Positions 1-8,739 of a DNA stretch of 48,924 bases are shown here, one piece after another (the stretch's first letter is position 1; each line of letters opens with the position of its first letter). Source of the stretch: G020354085 sp964629975 (GTDB lineage Bacteria; Pseudomonadota; Gammaproteobacteria; Acidiferrobacterales; Sulfurifustaceae). A program made the position numbers and the translations under genes. The stretch lies in the NCBI GenBank assembly GCA_964629975.1, contig CAZVUN010000004.1, positions 1 through 48,924 on the forward strand, in the 5' to 3' direction. Under the pieces are notes generated by a model. That model had not been told where the DNA came from, did no database searches, and worked only from the letters and a program-made list of their open reading frames with translations.

Positions 1-2
1 TC

Positions 3-548
3 GACGTGAACCGGGCGAATTCCATCGAAAACCGCCTGATCAAGCTGCTGCAGTTCCTCGATGCCAACTACCCGGGCGAGGGCTGGGGCGGGTATCTCGA
101 TAGCACCGGGGCGCTGCGCTGGGACCTCATGGCGTTTGCCGGGCACTCGCAGGGCGCCGGCCACGCGGCGATGGTCGGAAGACTTCACCTCGTGCATCGC
201 GTCGCGCTCTTCTCCGGCACCGAGCCCGCGCCGTGGACATTGGAAACGCTCGCCACACCGAGTGATCGCTACTACGGCCTCGTGCACGCGCTCGAGGACC
301 TGTACGCGCCGATCGTCTTGTCGTGGACCAACCTCGGCATTCCCGGAACGCTCACGAATGTGGACATCAATGCCCCGCCCTACGGCGGCTCGCACCGCTT
401 GCTGACGCAGGTGGTGCCAAGCGGCACGACGCCGGCCGGCGCGCCCAACTATCACGGCTCGGTGGTGAACGACCAGCACACGCCGCTCGAAGCCGATGGC
501 CGGACGCCGGTCCTGCGCGCCACGTGGGTGACGATGATCGGGCCTTGA
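3..548 (+). CDS. Alpha/beta-hydrolase-like protein, C-terminal part (5' end outside window)
   Basis: Only the last ~181 codons are present; the reading frame is open to the left edge, so the GTG at position 6 is probably internal. The visible part contains a GHSQG nucleophile elbow typical of serine alpha/beta-hydrolases, set in a strand-turn-helix context (LMAFAGHSQGAGHAA), and a late NDQHTP segment that could hold the catalytic His. It resembles the BPSS1187-type family of secreted hydrolase-like proteins as I remember them; the substrate is unknown. The downstream gene is on the opposite strand and convergent, so no operon partner is visible. The fold is fairly certain, the family name less so. 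Confidence 0.6.
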   Translation, partial: DVNRANSIENRLIKLLQFLDANYPGEGWGGYLDSTGALRWDLMAFAGHSQGAGHAAMVGRLHLVHRVALFSGTEPAPWTLETLATPSDRYYGLVHALEDLYAPIVLSWTNLGIPGTLTNVDINAPPYGGSHRLLTQVVPSGTTPAGAPNYHGSVVNDQHTPLEADGRTPVLRATWVTMIGP

Positions 549-612
549 TCGGATACGCGTAGAAGCCGGCCGAGAAATGCGCGACGGGATCGGACGCGCG
601 CGCAGGCCGAAT

Positions 613-1227
613 TCAGCGGCTCTGAAACGTCGGCAACCCGATGTCCCAGCGAATGGCGATGAGGCGCGCGGCGAAGATGAGCACGCCGGCCGCGATGGCG
701 GCGACGCCCGGCTCCGCACCGTAGCCGATAGCGAGGATCAGCAGCAGCGCGCCGAGCCAGGCGACGGTCGCATACAAGGTGCCGCGAAACACGAGCGGCT
801 CCTCGTTGCACAGCACATCGCGCAGCACCCCGCCCATGACCCCGGTGATCACGCCCATGAAGCTCGCCACCAGCCACGGCATGTTGACCGCCAGCGCCAC
901 GTTGGTCCCGGCGACCGTGAACAGCGCGAGCCCGGCCGCGTCCGGGATCAGGAACAGGTTCGGCGGCAACCTTACCCAACGCGCCGCGAAGAAGGTCGCG
1001 AGCCCGGCGCCGAGCGTGACCAGCAGGTAGGTCTGGTCCGTCACCCAGAACACCGGGCAGTCGAGCAGCAGATCGCGCAGCGAGCCGCCGCCGAGCGCGG
1101 CGGCAAATGCAATCAGCAGCATGCCGAACAGGTCGAAGCGCTTCTTGCCCGCCTCCAGCACGCCGGCGGCGGCCGACACCGCCACGGCGAGTTGCGTGAT
1201 CCAGTAGGTTGCGGTGCTCACATCCAA
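613..1227 (-). CDS. TRIC (UPF0126/YadS-YicG) family cation channel
   Basis: 204 residues, almost entirely hydrophobic, with about seven predicted membrane spans. The two family repeats are visible, each carrying the Gly-rich kinked motif: GGGSLRDLL at residues 46-54 and GGVLRDVL at 132-139. Prokaryotic TRIC proteins are homotrimeric monovalent-cation channels of the inner membrane; the physiological role in bacteria is poorly defined. The length matches the family (about 200 residues). The gene stands alone, with 178 bases to the next minus-strand gene upstream, in which I see no gene or clear signal. Confidence 0.88.
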   Translation of the reverse strand: MDVSTATYWITQLAVAVSAAAGVLEAGKKRFDLFGMLLIAFAAALGGGSLRDLLLDCPVFWVTDQTYLLVTLGAGLATFFAARWVRLPPNLFLIPDAAGLALFTVAGTNVALAVNMPWLVASFMGVITGVMGGVLRDVLCNEEPLVFRGTLYATVAWLGALLLILAIGYGAEPGVAAIAAGVLIFAARLIAIRWDIGLPTFQSR

Positions 1228-1405
1228 GCCCCTGTGTCCGTGCCGTGCGCTTACCGAAGCATCCGTCGCTGACGGGAAGCTTTACCTCAACTGCAACGCC
1301 GGCATCAACAACAACCTCGGGCAGGAGTCCTGCGACGTTACTGCCCAAGGCGGCCAGGAACCGGGGCGTCCCCTCACCCGGCGGCGCGGGCAACGACCCG
1401 GGGGT

Positions 1406-3031
1406 CTACTGCGGATAGGGCGGCAGGCTCGTCAGGCGCGTGTCCTCCACGCCGCCGCCGAGCGTGAAGTGATAGAGGCTCTGGTAGCGGCGGTCGCGCA
1501 GCCGCAGCAGGTCGTGGACCGCGTCGTCGAAAAAACAGCCGATGCCGGTGGCCTGGATGCCGCTGGCCCCGGCCTCCAGATAGAGCAGCTGGCCGATTGC
1601 GCCGCACTCCCAGTAAAGCCGCCGATAGAACCAGGGGCCATACGCCTCGAGCGCCGGCTCGAATTCGGCCAGCATGCCCACCGCGAACACGCCATCGGCG
1701 GCGATCGACTGGTGACAGCTCACGGTGCCGGCAAGATTGCGGCAATCGCCAGCGGCCAGGCGATACAAGGGAAGGCCCGCGGGACAGGCATCCGGGCGGG
1801 TCCAATCGAACTCCCGGGCAAAGGCCGCGCGCAGATCGGCATGCTTCGCCGGATCGCGCTCCAGGAGATACAGCCCCGGCGCGACATCCCGGACCCGGTG
1901 GACGAACAGCAGCAGATGAACCGTCGGCGGCCACGGCAGCGCATTGAAGGGAAAGCGATTGCTGCCCGGCAGGCAGCGTTGCAGGATCGAAAAGAACCTG
2001 TCGCGCGACAGGCCGGTGTGGCCATCCATGGCCACGGCGCTGCGGCGCCGGTGAATCAGGCGCCGCAGGAGAACCGATTCATCGATGCCATGCGCCTCGA
2101 CCGGCGCCGGCGTCGTTGGCGCGACGCAAGGCGCGACGGCGTCGGGCTTGCGCGTGGCTTCCTCCACCTCGTCAATGGCCGGCCAGGGACGATGCGAAGG
2201 GCTCAGGGTGTTCGGCGTGCCATGCCACTGCCCGCGCGCCACCGCGGCGATCGCCGCGCGCGGGAGCCCACGCGCAGCGCGCAGTGCCGTCTGTGAATGG
2301 ACGGCGAGCAGGCACTCCGGTCGCTCGGCTTCCGGGCCGTGCGCCTGCGCCAGGCCGAGCAGCTCGGCGATGGCCGAATCGCCAACATCCTCCAGCAGCG
2401 ATGCCTTCCAACCGAGCGCGGCGGCGGCAAAGGCAATCGCGGCGATGGCATGCCCGGTGTCGTGCTGGCAGTAACGGAACGCGCGGCTGCCGTACTTCCA
2501 TGCCTCGCGCCAGTAGATGGACGACAACCCGACGATCAGCGTGTGCGGCGGCAGGTCGGCAACCAGATCGCGCCAGGCATCGAGCGAAAAGCGCGTGCGC
2601 ACCTCGAGCGCATGAAGCGGCGGCGTGTAGTGGCAGACGGCGGGTGTGTCGAGCAGGCCCGGCAGCGGGCCGCTGATCACATAACCCTCGGTCGGATGGA
2701 GATTGCCGCTCGAGGGGTTGACGCGCAGCGCCCAGCGGCTGCTGCCCGCCTGCTTCCACGCGGACAGCGCGAGGCTGTCATACAGCAGCCGCGAGACCGA
2801 GGCACGCCCGAGCGCGGCGGGCGCAACCCGCTGCTCGAGCAGCGACAGGTCGTACGCGGGGCCATCGGCGTCGGGAAAGCGCGCGAGCGGCAGGACCTCG
2901 CTGCCGGCGTAGCGCCGGAACGGATCGGGCTGCGTGGCCCAGTCGAGCATGCCCGGCCCCGGCGCGTAGGCATGGAAATGATGCTTGCTGGCGTCGTGGT
3001 AGGCGATGACGTTTCGCAGGCGCTCGGACAT
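1406..3031 (-). CDS. SagB/ThcOx-family double nitroreductase-domain protein
   Basis: 541 residues with two nitroreductase-like halves. The N-terminal half (about 1-270) has the SagB/ThcOx-type FMN-pocket motif NPSSGNLHPTE at 105-115 and a conserved start (YHDASKHHFHAYAPG). The C-terminal half (about 320-541) begins with RRRSAVAMDG at 328-337 and is less well conserved. Family members are FMN-dependent oxidoreductases; some oxidise azolines in peptide natural products, but the tandem form also occurs widely without such clusters. Nothing nearby looks like a cyclodehydratase or precursor peptide, so substrate and role are unknown. The start at 3031 is chosen because the conserved family N-terminus begins there; the open frame continues upstream but only as low-complexity Arg-rich sequence. 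Confidence 0.82.
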   Translation of the reverse strand: MSERLRNVIAYHDASKHHFHAYAPGPGMLDWATQPDPFRRYAGSEVLPLARFPDADGPAYDLSLLEQRVAPAALGRASVSRLLYDSLALSAWKQAGSSRWALRVNPSSGNLHPTEGYVISGPLPGLLDTPAVCHYTPPLHALEVRTRFSLDAWRDLVADLPPHTLIVGLSSIYWREAWKYGSRAFRYCQHDTGHAIAAIAFAAAALGWKASLLEDVGDSAIAELLGLAQAHGPEAERPECLLAVHSQTALRAARGLPRAAIAAVARGQWHGTPNTLSPSHRPWPAIDEVEEATRKPDAVAPCVAPTTPAPVEAHGIDESVLLRRLIHRRRSAVAMDGHTGLSRDRFFSILQRCLPGSNRFPFNALPWPPTVHLLLFVHRVRDVAPGLYLLERDPAKHADLRAAFAREFDWTRPDACPAGLPLYRLAAGDCRNLAGTVSCHQSIAADGVFAVGMLAEFEPALEAYGPWFYRRLYWECGAIGQLLYLEAGASGIQATGIGCFFDDAVHDLLRLRDRRYQSLYHFTLGGGVEDTRLTSLPPYPQ

Positions 3032-3140
3032 CACGGCGGATTGTACCGATGCCTGGCGGGCGCGACGCGCGCGGCGGCGGCGAAGCCGTTGCCTGCCGGC
3101 CTGCGCGCCGTCGGCGCAGCGCCCCGCCGGCAGCGCCGGG

Positions 3141-3305
3141 CTACTCGTCCTTGGCGACGGACTTGCCCTGGGCCGCGGAGTGGTCCGCACTCGCGCCGTG
3201 CTGTGCCGCGCTCTTCTCGAGCTTGCGCTGGCGTTTCTCTTCCATCTTTTTCTTCTTTTGCAGTTCCTTCTGGCGCTTCGCAAACTGATAGTTGGGTTTT
3301 GCCAC
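3141..3305 (-). CDS. Small Lys/Arg-rich conserved hypothetical protein (54 aa)
   Basis: A 54-residue reading frame starting at GTG (3305), with GAGGAG about nine bases upstream as a ribosome binding site. It begins VAKPNYQFAKRQKELQKK and continues as a strongly basic amphipathic helix up to about residue 31, followed by an Ala/Gln/Ser-rich tail ending in AKDE. The start resembles a widespread family of tiny proteobacterial proteins (MAKPNYQFEKRQ...) of unknown function, so I take it as real. It precedes the SagB-like gene on the same strand with a 109-base gap. Its composition suggests RNA or ribosome binding, but that is only inference. Confidence 0.68.
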   Translation of the reverse strand: MAKPNYQFAKRQKELQKKKKMEEKRQRKLEKSAAQHGASADHSAAQGKSVAKDE

Positions 3306-3539
3306 CGATGCGCCCTCCTCGAGTGTAGTGGTCCCGAATTATGTCAGGCATTGCGGCAAATGTCCGAAGGTCCGCGCGCCCGTGCGCCAATGGCGCCGGC
3401 GCGCCGCGGCGGCGCCTGCGGACGGCCTCGGCGTTTACGAAACATTTAGGGTTCCGTGAGCCAAGATTTAACAACGCGCCTTGGCGCGCCCGCGTACGCT
3501 CCTCCTCGAACCAACCAGCCCTTTCCGAGGAGGACAACC

Positions 3540-4049
3540 ATGAAGAAGACCGCCCTGGGGTACACCGTGTTGCTAGCAGCGAGCGCGTTTTCGTTCACCG
3601 CCGGCGCCACCGAAACGGTGGCGGCGCAGCAGACGGTCGAGCGCGGCCGCTACCTGACCGTGGCCGGCGGCTGCAACGACTGCCATACGCCCGGCTACCC
3701 CGAGTCCGCCGGCAAGGTCCCGGCCGAGCAGCTGCTGCGCGGCAGTTCCGTCGGCTTTCAAGGTCCGTGGGGCACGAGCTACCCGGCGAACCTGCGCCTC
3801 TACGTGCGGACCATGACCGAGGCCCAGTGGCTCGCGCGCGTGCGCCAGCCGATGCGCCCGCCGATGCCGTGGTTCAACCTGCGCGACATGAACGACGCCG
3901 ACCTGATCGCCATGTACCGCTACATCCGCGCGCTCGGGCCGGCGGGCGAACCCGCGCCGCCCGCCGCCGCCCCTGGCGTGGCGGTGACCACGCCCTATAT
4001 CGAGTTCGTGCCGAAGAACCTGCCGAAGCAGGCAAGTGCGGCGCGCTGA
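3540..4049 (+). CDS. Secreted mono-heme c-type cytochrome
   Basis: 169 residues. An N-terminal signal peptide (Lys-Lys, hydrophobic core, probable cleavage after SFTAGA near residue 23) directs it to the periplasm. One covalent heme site CNDCH lies at 45-49, and Met105 or Met109 in RQPMRPPMPWF is the likely distal ligand. The C-terminus is Pro/Ala-rich. The ATG at 3540 is preceded by GAGGAGGA at a suitable distance; upstream in-frame codons lack a signal-like sequence. It heads a plus-strand group with a hemerythrin-like protein and E1 alpha/beta genes, 46 bases before the next start. Electron partner and reaction are not evident. Confidence 0.87.
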   Translation: MKKTALGYTVLLAASAFSFTAGATETVAAQQTVERGRYLTVAGGCNDCHTPGYPESAGKVPAEQLLRGSSVGFQGPWGTSYPANLRLYVRTMTEAQWLARVRQPMRPPMPWFNLRDMNDADLIAMYRYIRALGPAGEPAPPAAAPGVAVTTPYIEFVPKNLPKQASAAR

Positions 4050-4095
4050 CGTGCCGGCAACCGGAACACACTCCCCCTTCCGGCTGGTGACTGCC

Positions 4096-4749
4096 ATGCA
4101 CACCACACAAACCAGGATCGCGGCGCCGGCACCGGCCGCCAACCACGTGCCCGCGCACACAGACAGCACCTGCGCCCGCCGCGGCGACGGGGCGCCACGA
4201 CCCGATCTGCATCTGTTCGTGCACAAGGGCCTGCGCGCTTTTCTCTCCGACACGCTGAACCGCTGCGGGCGCAGGGACGCGAGTGACGAGAGCGACGTGG
4301 CCGAGACGCTCGCGCAGGTGCGCGCACTGGTGGAGCTCTGCCGCGCGCATCTCAACAAGGAAGAGGACTCCCGGCACCGCGCCATCGAGGCGCGCCGCCC
4401 GCGGGCCGCGCGCCAGACGATCGATGCGTGCGCCGGGCACATGCATGTCGAGGAGACCGCGAACGACGCGGTGCTGCGGGCGACGCACAGCGACGAGGAG
4501 CTGCTCGCGCTGCAGAAGCAGCCCGCGGGCTCGATCCCGCCGGCCGAGATGCAGCGGTTTCCCCGCTGGATGGTCCCGGCGATGGCGCCGGCCGGGCGCG
4601 CGCGGCTGCTCGGCGACATCCGGCAGCACGCCCCGGGTGAGGTCGTCGCCATGACCCTGATGGGAGTCAAGCCCCATCTCACCGAGCGCGGCTGGAACAA
4701 GCTGACGGCGGCGCGCGCCCGAATGTCCCCGACGGAGAGACCCCGATGA
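4096..4749 (+). CDS. Hemerythrin-like (HHE) protein, apparently shortened
   Basis: 217 residues. Residues beginning PDLHLFVHKGLRAFLSD match the start of an HHE-type four-helix protein, HLNKEEDSRHRAIEARRP is the second conserved block, and HMHVEETANDAVL the last one, followed by the family's C-terminal extension (IPPAEM...RWMVPAM). In relatives I remember, about 50-60 residues with another His-rich helix lie between the second and last blocks; here they are joined directly, so part of the di-iron site may be missing. The stop overlaps the next ATG (ATGA at 4746-4749), suggesting translational coupling to the E1 alpha gene. Start 4096 is chosen over an upstream one that would overlap the cytochrome gene. 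Confidence 0.7.
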   Translation: MHTTQTRIAAPAPAANHVPAHTDSTCARRGDGAPRPDLHLFVHKGLRAFLSDTLNRCGRRDASDESDVAETLAQVRALVELCRAHLNKEEDSRHRAIEARRPRAARQTIDACAGHMHVEETANDAVLRATHSDEELLALQKQPAGSIPPAEMQRFPRWMVPAMAPAGRARLLGDIRQHAPGEVVAMTLMGVKPHLTERGWNKLTAARARMSPTERPR

Positions 4750-5723
4750 ACAGCAACCAGACCTCCTCGGCCGCGACGCCGCAGCGCGTGCGCTGGCTCG
4801 AAACCATGATGCTGATCCGCGCCTACGAGGAGCAGCTCATCGCGCTGCAGGAGCACGGCGCCCCCGGCAGCTGCACCAGCGTCGGCCAGGAGGCCGCCGC
4901 CGTCGGCGTGGTCAGCGTGCTCGAGGCGCGCGATCGCATCCTTACCAACCACCGCAGTGCCGCGCATCTGATCGCGCGCGGCGCCGACCCGCGCCGGATG
5001 CTGGCCGAGGTGCTGGGGCGCGTGGACGGCTATTGCGCCGGGCGCAGCGGCACGCTGCACATCGCCGCGAAGGAGCTCGGCGTGGTGCTCACCTCCACCA
5101 TTGTGGGCGGGGAGCTGTCCATGGCGCCGGGGGTGGCGCTGGCGCAGAAGCTCGGCCAGGGCGAGCCGGGCGCGATCACCGCGGTGTTCTTCGGCGACGG
5201 CGCGGCCTGCGAGGGCATCCTGCACGAGTCGCTCAATCTCGCGGTGCAGTGGCAGCTGCCGGTGCTGTTCGTGTGCGAGAACAACCAGTGGCAGGCCTAT
5301 GTGCACCGGCGCGAGACCATGGCCGACGACGCCATCGCCGCGTGGGCGGGCGGCCACGGGCTGCCGGTGCAGCGCGTCGACGGCAATGACGTCGAGGCGG
5401 TGCACGCGGCGGCGCGGCAGGCCGTGTCGGCGATTCGCACGCAGGGTACGCCGCAGTTCCTCGAGCTCCTCACCTACCGGCAGCGCGGCCACTTCGAACC
5501 GGACGACCAGTCCTATGTCGATGCCGGTGAGCTGGCGCACTGGCGCGCTCGGGACCCGATCGACAACCTGCGCGACCGGCTGCTGGCAAGTGGCGCGCTT
5601 TACATCGACGCGGTGCACGCCATGGAGCAGCGGGTGCGCGCGCGCATCGAGGCGGCGGTCGGCTTCGCGCAGGCAAGCCCGTGGCCGGCGCCGGAACAAC
5701 TGACCGAACACGTCTACGCGTGA
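4746..5723 (+). CDS. Thiamine-diphosphate 2-oxoacid dehydrogenase E1 component, alpha subunit
   Basis: 325 residues, the normal size for an E1 alpha. The thiamine-diphosphate motif runs from GDG at 150-152 to NN at 179-180, and NHRS near residue 68 and GRSGTLH at 99-105 match conserved E1 alpha positions. With the beta subunit it would decarboxylate a 2-oxoacid or acetoin and pass the acyl group to a lipoyl E2. It resembles acetoin- or pyruvate-dehydrogenase-type E1 alpha; the substrate cannot be told from sequence. No E2 or E3 gene lies in the window, which is unusual for this family. It starts inside the stop of the hemerythrin-like gene. Confidence 0.88.
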   Translation: MNSNQTSSAATPQRVRWLETMMLIRAYEEQLIALQEHGAPGSCTSVGQEAAAVGVVSVLEARDRILTNHRSAAHLIARGADPRRMLAEVLGRVDGYCAGRSGTLHIAAKELGVVLTSTIVGGELSMAPGVALAQKLGQGEPGAITAVFFGDGAACEGILHESLNLAVQWQLPVLFVCENNQWQAYVHRRETMADDAIAAWAGGHGLPVQRVDGNDVEAVHAAARQAVSAIRTQGTPQFLELLTYRQRGHFEPDDQSYVDAGELAHWRARDPIDNLRDRLLASGALYIDAVHAMEQRVRARIEAAVGFAQASPWPAPEQLTEHVYA

Positions 5724-5743
5724 TCTCACGAGGAGGCCTTGCC

Positions 5744-6730
5744 ATGACCCGCATGACCGTCGCCCAGGCGATTCACAGCGCACTGCGCGAGGAGCTGCAG
5801 CGCGATGCGACCACGATACTCCTGGGTGAAGGTGTCGCGACCAAGCGCCGCGACCTGGTGCAGGACTTTGGCGCTGCCCGCGTGCGCAATACGCCGCTCG
5901 CCGAGGCCGTCATCGCCGGTACCGCGGTCGGTGCCGCCGCGAGCGGCCTGCGGCCGGTGATCGACCTGCTGTTCGCGCCGTTCCTCACCTATGCCATGGA
6001 TGCGCTGGTCAACAGCGCCGGCAAGCTCCGCTACCTCTCGGGCGGGCAGTTCAGCTTCCCGATGGTGGCGATGAGCATGACCGGCGCCGGCTGGACGGTG
6101 GGCGCGCAGCACAACCACAACCTCGAGGCGATGTTCGTGCATGCCCCGGGCCTCAAGGTGGTGATGCCCGCGACCCCGGCCGACTTCAAGGGCCTCCTGA
6201 AGAGCGCCATCCGCGACGACAATGCGGTGCTGTTCTTCACCGATCTCGCGCTCCTGCATGAGCAGGGGGAAGTGCCGGCGGACCCGGAGTACCTCGTGCC
6301 GCTCGGTGAGGCGGTGGTGCGCCAGGCCGGCAGTGACGTGACGCTGGTGAGCTACGCCAAGACCGTGGATGTGTGCAGCAAGGCCGCGGCGCAACTCGCG
6401 GCGCGCGGCATCTCGGCCGAGGTGATCGACCTGCGTAGCCTCAAGCCGCTCGATGAAATCACCGTGCTCGATTCCGTGCGCAAGACCGGGCGGCTCGTTG
6501 TCGTCACCGAGGCGAGCGGCCTGTGCGGGGTGGCGGCCGAGATCGCGGCACTCGCCGCGACCCGTGCCTTCGACGCGCTGCGCGCGCCAATCGTGCGACT
6601 CACTGGACCGGATGCACCGAGTGCATCATCGTGGGTGCTGGAGCAGGCCGGCGTGCCGCCGGTGCAGGCCGTGGTTGCGGCGGCCGTGCAGCTTGCAAGC
6701 GGCACGCACCCGGAATCGAAGGTCGCCTAG
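5744..6730 (+). CDS. 2-oxoacid dehydrogenase E1 component, beta subunit (transketolase-like)
   Basis: 328 residues. It contains the pyrimidine-binding transketolase domain (about 1-180, with NTPLAEAVIAGTAVGAA around 49-65) and the C-terminal transketolase domain (VTLVSYAKTVDVC onward, with EVIDLRSLKPLD). It pairs with the alpha subunit to form the alpha2beta2 E1 enzyme. The start at 5744 follows AGGAGG at 5731; MTRMTVAQAI is the usual N-terminus. It lies 20 bases after the alpha gene and ends the operon; a strong hairpin follows before the convergent exporter genes. Confidence 0.88.
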   Translation: MTRMTVAQAIHSALREELQRDATTILLGEGVATKRRDLVQDFGAARVRNTPLAEAVIAGTAVGAAASGLRPVIDLLFAPFLTYAMDALVNSAGKLRYLSGGQFSFPMVAMSMTGAGWTVGAQHNHNLEAMFVHAPGLKVVMPATPADFKGLLKSAIRDDNAVLFFTDLALLHEQGEVPADPEYLVPLGEAVVRQAGSDVTLVSYAKTVDVCSKAAAQLAARGISAEVIDLRSLKPLDEITVLDSVRKTGRLVVVTEASGLCGVAAEIAALAATRAFDALRAPIVRLTGPDAPSASSWVLEQAGVPPVQAVVAAAVQLASGTHPESKVA

Positions 6731-6756
6731 GGCTGCCACGCAGTGCAGTGTGCATG

Positions 6757-6784
6757 CGGTCGTTGCGCGGGTGCGCAACGACCG
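6757..6784. terminator. Perfect 12-bp hairpin between convergent genes (possible bidirectional terminator)
   Basis: Arms CGGTCGTTGCGC (6757-6768) and GCGCAACGACCG (6773-6784) pair perfectly around a GGGT loop. It lies between the stop of the E1 beta gene (6730) and the stop of the exporter permease on the other strand (6850). No T tract follows in either direction, so it is not a classical intrinsic terminator; it could stabilise the 3' ends of both messages or act with Rho. Confidence 0.4.
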
Positions 6785-6849
6785 GCACGCAACGCGCCGG
6801 CGTCGCCGCGGCAGGCCCCTGCCCGGGCCGGCGCAGCCGACCGGGGCGG

Positions 6850-7649
6850 TCACTTGCGCCGGTAGAGCCATAGCGTCACCGGCGCCAGCAACGCCGTGAG
6901 CAGTGCCGGCGTGAGCAGCGCGAGCCCGATCTGCGCCCAGGTCACGCCGCCGTTCATGAGGCCGCGCATGGCGGTGGTCATCAGCGACACCGGGTTGACG
7001 TCCACGAAGGCGCGCAGCCAGCCTGGCATGGTGCCGGGATCGACCATGATGTTGGAGGCGAACACCAGCGGCATGATGCCGGTGAAGGCCATGGTCATCA
7101 CGGTGTTGGGCGTGCGCATCACGAGCCCCAGCACCAGGAACACCCAGCCCACGCCGAAACCGATCACCAGCAGCAAGACGAGCGCGGCCAGCACGCCGAG
7201 CGGCCCGGCCCCCGGCCGGTAACCGAGCGCCATGCCGATGGCAAGGATGATGAGCGAGGCAATCAGATGGCGCAGCACGTCGCCGACCATCAGTCCCGCA
7301 AATGGCGCGAGCGACCAGATCGGCAGCGAGCGGAAGCGATCGAACAGACCCTTGCCGAGGTCGGTGCTGAGCCCCATGCCCGAATACACCGAATTGAACA
7401 CCACGGTCTGCACCAGGATGCCGGGCACGAAGAACTGCACGTACGATTCGGTCGATCCCGCCAGTGCGCCACCGAACACGAACGTGAACAGCATCGTGAA
7501 CATGAGCGGCGTCATCACCAGATCGAACATCTGTTCGGGCACGTGCTTGAACTTGAGCACGGCGCGCCAGCCAAACGCCAGCGCGTTCGAAAGCGCACCG
7601 GGCTCAGCGGGGCGTTGCACTGCGAGGACGGTGGCGGTGACGTCGGATT

Positions 7650-7653
<4 letters not shown>
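6850..7653 (-). CDS. ABC-2 type exporter permease (DrrB-like)
   Basis: 267 residues with about six membrane spans. The layout is that of DrrB/NodJ-type ABC-2 permeases: a cytoplasmic N-terminus, the conserved stretch around FFVPGILVQTVVF, and a late loop MVDPGTMPGWLRAFVDVNPVS typical of the family. It would form the membrane pore of an exporter for a drug, lipid or antibiotic-like molecule. Its start overlaps the stop of the ATPase gene by 4 bases, so the two are made together. The substrate is unknown. Confidence 0.9.
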
Positions 7654-8633
<980 letters not shown>

Positions 8634-8665
8634 CGTCGCAATGGGGGGAGGAAGGGGAGTCGGGG

Positions 8666-8671
8666 ATTATA
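8666..8671 (-). promoter_or_regulatory. Probable -10 box (TATAAT) for the ABC exporter operon
   Basis: Reading on the minus strand, a perfect TATAAT lies in GGCTTATAATCCCC, 33 bases before the ATG of the ATPase gene. No convincing -35 hexamer is found at 16-18 bases upstream, so this is a -10 element only. Confidence 0.4.
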
Positions 8672-8739
8672 AGCCTCGTGTTGCCCGAAGCGGCGCGGGG
8701 CCGCCCCGGATTCAGGACTTCGCGGGGCGCGCCGCCGCG

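Noticed and set aside
1228..1405. A plus-strand peptide frame between the TRIC and SagB-like genes
   Set aside because: No ribosome binding site, and it runs into antisense low-complexity sequence.
3032..3283. N-terminal extension of the SagB-like protein from TTG 3283
   Set aside because: The extra 84 residues are Arg/Ser-rich, unlike the family, and overlap the small Lys-rich gene in another frame.
1406..3305. A RiPP (azole peptide) cluster around the SagB-like gene
   Set aside because: No cyclodehydratase, protease or precursor with a core of Cys/Ser/Thr; the 54-residue neighbour has no Cys and looks like a basic helix.
3573..5783. Long minus-strand open frame opposite the cytochrome, hemerythrin-like and E1 alpha genes
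   Set aside because: No recognisable domain; plus-strand genes have ribosome binding sites and conserved motifs.
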